Shown piece after piece: positions 59,800 through 64,000 of a stretch of DNA of 64,000 nt. The DNA comes from Streptomyces sp. 6-11-2 (GTDB lineage: Bacteria; Actinomycetota; Actinomycetes; Streptomycetales; Streptomycetaceae), in contig NZ_BJOR01000001.1 of assembly GCF_006540305.1 (NCBI RefSeq), positions 7,812,001 to 7,876,000 of the forward strand, read 5' to 3'. A model generated the notes under the pieces. It saw only the letters and a list, made by a program, of their open reading frames with translations. It was not told where the DNA came from and did not search any database. The translations under genes and the position numbers were made by a program. Within the stretch, counting starts at the first letter, position 1, and the number at the start of each line of letters is the position of its first letter.

Positions 59800-59813
59800 T
59801 GAAAGCGCATTCA
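59800..59813. promoter_or_regulatory. LacI-type operator upstream of repressor gene
   Basis: TGAAAGCGCATTCA lies 48 nt upstream of the LacI start GTG 59751. It matches TGWAAGCGCATWCA, the same form as the ABC-operon site, with compensated changes in both half-sites, which supports a dyad recognised by one protein. Confidence 0.75.
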
Positions 59814-59860
59814 CCCTAGTTCGGGATATTGCTCGTGGGCAAGGCCGGGTCTCCGGGACG

Positions 59861-60205
59861 GTGCATTACTGCACCCCGGAGGCTCCGGTCACGCCGGACG
59901 CGACGAGGGCGACGGCCTTGTGCAGGCGCTGCCTCTCTGCCGTGGAGTCAGCGTCGGGTTGGCTGCGCGGCGCCTGTACCGCTCGAAAAGTCGTCGTCGC
60001 AGGTGACTTGCCACAGCGGCTGGGATCCTCGGGTGTGAGCGGCGGGAGCTTTGGGCAGCGGTGCCGGGTGCTGCGCAATCTTCGGCCCAGGTGGGCTGCG
60101 CTGCGCGCTGGCCTGCGGTGGTCGGGTTTGTGGTGGGGGTCCCTGGCCGTCGTGGTCGGGGTGACAGGTGCCCTGTGGTCGGGCCTGCGCAACCGCCGCG
60201 GTTGA
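59861..60205 (+). CDS. Possible small protein with C-terminal membrane helix
   Basis: 114 residues from GTG 59861: VHYCTPEAPVTPDATRATAL, CRRCLSAVESASGWLRGACT, and the hydrophobic end WSGLWWGSLAVVVGVTGALW. Codon bias is moderate and no ribosome site is clear. A strong hairpin covers its stop. Listed as plausible only. Confidence 0.35.
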   Translation: MHYCTPEAPVTPDATRATALCRRCLSAVESASGWLRGACTARKVVVAGDLPQRLGSSGVSGGSFGQRCRVLRNLRPRWAALRAGLRWSGLWWGSLAVVVGVTGALWSGLRNRRG

Positions 60206-60214
60206 CGCAGGCCC
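60181..60214 (+). terminator. Strong compound hairpin
   Basis: GGGCCTGCG (60181-60189) pairs with CGCAGGCCC (60206-60214), and the inner CAACCG (60190-60195) pairs with CGGTTG (60199-60204). The loop is CCG with one bulged A. It follows the possible small gene and precedes the STAS gene; it is usable on either strand. Confidence 0.55.
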
Positions 60215-60346
60215 GTCCCGGCTTGCGATCAGCGGACGGGTGCGTTGGATGGAATCAGGTGGCATCTGCGCAGCACCACGCACCCGGGCAGCGTTGCAAC
60301 GCGTCGCTGGGGGTTCCTTGTCCGTCCCAAGCCGCGAGGGTTGGCC

Positions 60347-60751
60347 ATGCGAACGACCATCGTCTGCACCGAGGACATCGCCGTCAGCTGCGACCAGGTG
60401 AACGGCTGGACCGTTGTTGAGGTCGACGGCGAGGTAGATGTCCGTACTCATTCCAGGATCCGTGAAGCAGTGATCACGCTGCTTGGTGACGGGCACCGGC
60501 ACTTCGTCCTGGACCTGTGCTTCGTGCCGTTCCTCGACTCGATGGGGCTCGGCACGGTGGTAGCGGTCACCAGGCTCATCCGGCAGTTCGAGGGATCGCT
60601 GCGGATCACGTGCCCCTCCGCCCGCATGCTCAAGGTCTTTCAACACGGCGGCCTGGGCGACGCGTACGAGTTCTACGACTCGCCACAGGATGCGACGTGC
60701 CAGGCACCGACGGGTGACGGCCTGGCGCACTGGCCTGGCACCCACGGCTGA
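60347..60751 (+). CDS. STAS-domain anti-sigma factor antagonist
   Basis: 134 residues. The STAS fold shows WTVVEVDGEVDVRTHSRIRE and the phospho-serine loop PFLDSMGLG (S65), as in SpoIIAA/BldG-type proteins. When dephosphorylated it binds and sequesters an anti-sigma factor or other HATPase-type kinase. No such partner gene is adjacent. ATG 60347 is the only start near a domain boundary; the upstream frame is dropped. Confidence 0.85.
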   Translation: MRTTIVCTEDIAVSCDQVNGWTVVEVDGEVDVRTHSRIREAVITLLGDGHRHFVLDLCFVPFLDSMGLGTVVAVTRLIRQFEGSLRITCPSARMLKVFQHGGLGDAYEFYDSPQDATCQAPTGDGLAHWPGTHG

Positions 60752-60942
60752 GCAGAGCAACGGGCACGGCGCAGCGATGCGGCGCATCGCGGCCCCTTGT
60801 CTCCACGGCTGCGGCACCTTTGCCAGCCTGGGCGTGGCCTTCCCCCTGGCCTCCGACGCGGTGCGGCGTGCCGAACTGCCCCGGCAGCGGCCAAGCGTGA
60901 CCATTGGCGGGAAACGCTCGGACAGATGTGCGGTGCAACCCG

Positions 60943-60971
60943 TTGACCGTCACGTGGACCCCGTGTATACA
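60943..60971 (+). promoter_or_regulatory. Canonical sigma-70-type promoter of the oligopeptide ABC operon
   Basis: -35 TTGACC (60943-60948), 17-bp spacer, -10 TATACA (60966-60971), an unusually good match for Streptomyces. It lies 65 nt upstream of the binding-protein ATG at 61037, leaving a leader of about 60 nt. Confidence 0.7.
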
Positions 60972-61036
60972 TGCGCCATACGCGGTGAATCCTCGTTCGG
61001 AACGGCCCGTTTCTGGGCCTGGCGGGTGGAGATGTC

Positions 61037-62629
61037 ATGGGAGTGATGAACAGGCGGAGCTTCCTCATGGGAGGCGCCGCCGCGTTGGGGGCCGCCACCT
61101 TGGCCGCCTGCGGCAATCCGGCGACTCTGCCCAAATCCATGGAGGCCGTCCGGCCGGGGGCCGGCGGTCCGAGCCGGGGCGGGGTGCTCCACTTCGGGCT
61201 CTCCACCGACCCGGCCAACCTGGATCCGCATGTCTCTACCGGCAGCGCCTCCGACTACCTGCGGCAGCTCGTCTACAACGGCCTGGTCCAGTTCGACGGC
61301 GCCGGGGAGATCGTCGCCGACCTCGCGTCCGAGTTCGGCTGGGCCGACCGGCTGACGTACAAGGTCAGGCTGCGGCCGAAGGTGGCCTTCCACGACGGGT
61401 CGGCGATGACCGCCGAGGACGTGGTCTTCTCCTTCCGCCGGATGATGGACAAGGAGACCGCGGCTACCTCCGGTCAGCTGCTCGATGCGGTGGAATCCGT
61501 CGAGGCGGCCGACGCCACCACGGTGGTGTTCCGCCTGAGGCAGCCCGACGTGGCTTTCCCGTTCGCCCTGGCGGCACCGACGTCCAACGTCGTCTCGAAG
61601 CGGTGGATCGAGTCCGGCGCCAACACCAAGACCCAGATGATGGGCACCGGCCCGTTCCGGTTCGTGGAGCGCATCCCGGGCGTGAGCACCACCTTTGTCC
61701 GGTTCGAGCACTACTTCGAGCCCGAACTGCCGTATCTCAACGGGATCGTCTTCCAGCCCATGGGCGACGACTACGCCCGGGTGACAGCACTGCGCACGGC
61801 CACCGTAGACATGATCGACTACGTGCCGGCCACTCACGTCGGTGTCATCACGCGCAACCCCCGGTTGCAGTTCGCCTCCGACCGGACCTTCGGCTTCGGC
61901 TTCGTCGGGTTCGTGACCAGCAAGCCGCCCTTCAACGACGTACGAGTCCGTAAGGCGATCGCCCTCTCGATCAACCGGCCGTCAGTCCTCGATACCGCGC
62001 TACTGGGGCACGGACAGGCCATGGACGGGGCGCTCATGTCCGACTCCTTCGCCCGCTATGCACGGCAACTCGACGGCACGATGCCCTACGACCCGGAGCA
62101 GGCGAGGTTCCTGCTCAAGCAGGCAGGGCACGAGGGGCTCGCGCTGCCGGTCGTCACCACCAGCTCGTACTCCGTGATCGCTCGGCCGGCGCAGGCCATG
62201 CTGCCCGGGCTGCGCGCGGCCGGCCTGAAGGTGGAACTCACCCAGCAGGAGTGGCTGACCTTCCGAGCCAGCGTGGCCGCCAAGACATTCCCGGTCCACT
62301 CGTGGGGGACGGCACCGAAGTTCGGCGATCCCGCCTCCCTCGCCGACTTCATCGGCGGCACCGGCGCCTTCGCGATGAACCTCGACTTCCAGGACGACCG
62401 GATCGACGAACTCCTCGCCCAGGGGCGGCAGACGGCCGACCCCGGCCTGCGGGACGAGATCTACCTGGAAACGGAGCGGCGGGCGCTGGAGCTGGTCCCG
62501 ATGACCTACACCGTCCGCCGTGAGCAGGGCGAGGCCCACTACCACTACGTCAAGGGCTACCAACACCCGCCGAAAGGTGCGTGGACCGCCGTGGCCCTCC
62601 GTCGGACCTGGATGGAGAAGGCAGCGTGA
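61037..62629 (+). CDS. Oligopeptide-type (family 5) ABC substrate-binding lipoprotein
   Basis: 530 residues. The N-terminus NRRSFLMGGAAALGAATLAAC combines a Tat-type RRSFL with a lipobox LAAC. SBP_bac_5 features are GVLHFGLSTDPANLDPHVST, YNGLVQFDGAGEIVADLASE and the FHDGSAMTAEDVVFSFRR block. GGTGGAG precedes ATG 61037; ATG 61046 is an alternative. It delivers a peptide, nickel chelate or glycoside to the DppB/DppC-type permease encoded directly downstream (GTGA overlap). Confidence 0.93.
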   Translation: MGVMNRRSFLMGGAAALGAATLAACGNPATLPKSMEAVRPGAGGPSRGGVLHFGLSTDPANLDPHVSTGSASDYLRQLVYNGLVQFDGAGEIVADLASEFGWADRLTYKVRLRPKVAFHDGSAMTAEDVVFSFRRMMDKETAATSGQLLDAVESVEAADATTVVFRLRQPDVAFPFALAAPTSNVVSKRWIESGANTKTQMMGTGPFRFVERIPGVSTTFVRFEHYFEPELPYLNGIVFQPMGDDYARVTALRTATVDMIDYVPATHVGVITRNPRLQFASDRTFGFGFVGFVTSKPPFNDVRVRKAIALSINRPSVLDTALLGHGQAMDGALMSDSFARYARQLDGTMPYDPEQARFLLKQAGHEGLALPVVTTSSYSVIARPAQAMLPGLRAAGLKVELTQQEWLTFRASVAAKTFPVHSWGTAPKFGDPASLADFIGGTGAFAMNLDFQDDRIDELLAQGRQTADPGLRDEIYLETERRALELVPMTYTVRREQGEAHYHYVKGYQHPPKGAWTAVALRRTWMEKAA

Positions 62630-63570
62630 GGCGTTTCCTGTTCAGACGGTTCGCCCAGGCGGCCGTGCAGTTGTTCGTTGTCGGCAGCATCGTTTTCTTC
62701 CTGGTCCGGCTCATACCCGGCGATCCCGCCAGGGCCGCCCTCGGCGATTCCGCCACGGAGGAGCAGGTTGCCCAGACACGGCAGGCGATGCACCTCGACG
62801 AGCCCTTCATGAAGCAGTTCCTCGGGTTCTGGGGGCGACTCTTCCAGGGCGACCTGGGCACCTCCCTGATCAGCGGCCGGGAGGTGATGCAGGATCTGCC
62901 GTCCCGGATCGGCAACTCCCTCGAACTGGTCCTCATCGCCCTGGCCGTCTCGCTGGTGCTCGGCATCGTCCTCGGCCGGCTGGCCGCCACCCGTGCCGAC
63001 CGGCCGGCGGACCACGCGCTGGTCGCAGGGTCGATCTTCGGGATCTCCCTCCCTGTCTTCGTTGTCGGCACGCTGCTGCTGCTTGTCTTCGCGTTCCTCC
63101 TCCCCATCCTGCCGCCGCGCCGCTTCACCTCGCCGCTGGAGGACCCCCTCACGCATCTGCAGACGCTGATCCTGCCGGTGATCACGCTGACCGCGGCGTC
63201 GTGCGCCGTGATCACCAGAATGACCAGGGCGGCCATGCTCGAGACGCTCACTGCGGACTACGTCCGCACCGCGCGCTCCAAAGGGCTGGTCGAACGGCGT
63301 GTGATCAACCGCCACGCCCTGCGCACCGCCATGCTGCCCGTGGTCTCCGCGACCACGGTCGAGCTGACCACGCTCATCGGCAGCACCGTCCTGGTGGAGA
63401 CCATCTTCGGCTGGCCCGGCATGAGTTCGCTGCTGATGGCCGCCGTGGGACAGCGCGACTACCCCGTCATACAGGCCGTGGTGCTGGCCGTCGCGACCAT
63501 CGTCATCCTGGTCAACCTGGTCGGAGACCTGGTGGTCAGGGCCCTCGACCCCCGGGCGGAGGACAACTGA
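62626..63570 (+). CDS. ABC transporter permease (DppB-type)
   Basis: 314 residues with six helices and the N-terminal RRFAQAAVQLFVVGSIVFFL and RLIPGDPARAALG pattern of DppB proteins. The EAA loop is DYVRTARSKGLVERRVINRH. GTG 62626 overlaps the TGA of the binding protein, so the longer upstream frame is rejected. Confidence 0.92.
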   Translation: MRRFLFRRFAQAAVQLFVVGSIVFFLVRLIPGDPARAALGDSATEEQVAQTRQAMHLDEPFMKQFLGFWGRLFQGDLGTSLISGREVMQDLPSRIGNSLELVLIALAVSLVLGIVLGRLAATRADRPADHALVAGSIFGISLPVFVVGTLLLLVFAFLLPILPPRRFTSPLEDPLTHLQTLILPVITLTAASCAVITRMTRAAMLETLTADYVRTARSKGLVERRVINRHALRTAMLPVVSATTVELTTLIGSTVLVETIFGWPGMSSLLMAAVGQRDYPVIQAVVLAVATIVILVNLVGDLVVRALDPRAEDN

Positions 63571-63572
63571 TC

Positions 63573-64000
63573 ATGACCACTGTTCCGCAACCCCTGGTGC
63601 AGGCCCCGCCAGATGCACCAACGAGCGGCGGTAGCGGCCAGAAATCCTTTCTCAGAAGGATGGTGGCGAACCGCAGGACCTCCGTGGCGGGCGCCTTGCT
63701 GCTGCTGGTCGCTCTCCTCGCCGTCTTCGCACCGCTGATCGCCCCGCACGACTACCGCGACATCGTCGGCAAACCACTCTCCTCGGGCGGGGTCCTGGGC
63801 ATCGACGACTTCGGCCGCGACGTCCTCTCCCGACTGCTCATCGGTCTCCGCACCTCCCTGGAAGTGGCACTGTCGGCCGTTTTGGTGGCCGCGGTGCTGG
63901 GCGTGGCGCTGGGGCTGGTGGCCGGATACGCCGGCCGCCGGATCTCGGTCGTCATCATGCGCGGCATCGACATCCTGCTCAGCTTCCCGCCGATCGTGCT
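63573..64000 (+). CDS. ABC transporter permease (DppC-type), 3' end outside the window
   Basis: The first 142 residues are visible. The N-terminal helix ANRRTSVAGALLLLVALLAV precedes APHDYRDIVGKP and LGIDDFGRDVLSRLLIGLRT (the DxxGRDVxSR motif of DppC/OppC), then SLEVALSAVLVAAVLGVALG. It starts 2 nt after the DppB stop. The ATPase genes, if present, lie beyond the window. Confidence 0.92.
   Translation, partial: MTTVPQPLVQAPPDAPTSGGSGQKSFLRRMVANRRTSVAGALLLLVALLAVFAPLIAPHDYRDIVGKPLSSGGVLGIDDFGRDVLSRLLIGLRTSLEVALSAVLVAAVLGVALGLVAGYAGRRISVVIMRGIDILLSFPPIV

Overview
The window looks like an accessory, probably sub-telomeric, stretch of a Streptomyces chromosome. The evidence is the very high GC content with strong G/C third-position bias, GTG and TTG starts, Shine-Dalgarno sites of the AGGAGG type, a complete conservon, Tat signals, and roughly a dozen decayed insertion sequences. 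No rRNA, tRNA or CRISPR array was seen. Functions below come from motifs read by eye and from family knowledge; no database search was run.

Region 1 (1-8,250) is mobile-element debris around a few intact genes. It holds an MDR oxidoreductase with an aldo/keto reductase, a secreted fasciclin protein, and an intact ISAs1 transposase. Remnants of IS256, IS110, IS200/IS605 (tnpA and a truncated tnpB) and IS5-like elements lie between them, with broken phosphoesterase and HNH genes. Region 2 (8,250-13,655) has a NarL-type two-component pair facing a DUF418 membrane protein across spaced direct repeats, and then a lone membrane protein.

Region 3 (14,093-23,240) is the most notable block: two adjacent minus-strand operons. 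The upstream one is a five-gene conservon (sensor kinase-like, roadblock, DUF742, small GTPase-like, and a P450 whose K-helix lacks the ExxR arginine). The downstream one is a compact diterpenoid cluster (GGPP synthase, class II DxDD cyclase, P450, class I terpene synthase) with translational overlaps. Together they could make an oxidised bicyclic (labdane-like) diterpenoid. A hairpin separates the two operons.

Region 4 (23,500-36,500) mixes regulators (leaderless MerR, MarR with a 15-bp-arm operator, AraC pseudogene), a DrrAB-type ABC exporter, small membrane proteins, a HAD hydrolase, and IS481, IS5 and ISL3 fragments. Region 5 (36,517-41,193) has an XRE regulator diverging from an alcohol dehydrogenase, SDR, carboxymuconolactone-decarboxylase-like and cupin gene set, with a perfect palindrome between them. 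One gene there is a deletion fusion of a lipoprotein leader to half an MFS transporter.

Region 6 (41,310-50,360) holds a GNAT, a 985-residue kinase/M23-like/class III aminotransferase fusion with an Lrp regulator, several pseudogenes, a secreted His/Pro-rich protein, a SUKH-type protein and a peptidoglycan amidase. Region 7 (50,595-59,813) is a carbohydrate-uptake regulon: binding protein, two permeases, GH1 glucosidase, Tat-exported GH144-like glucanase, frameshifted CE7-like esterase and LacI repressor. A 14-bp operator motif recurs before both the ABC operon and the repressor; the enzyme set suggests beta-1,2-glucan use. Region 8 (59,861-64,000) has a STAS protein and, behind a canonical promoter, the start of an oligopeptide-type ABC operon that runs off the window.
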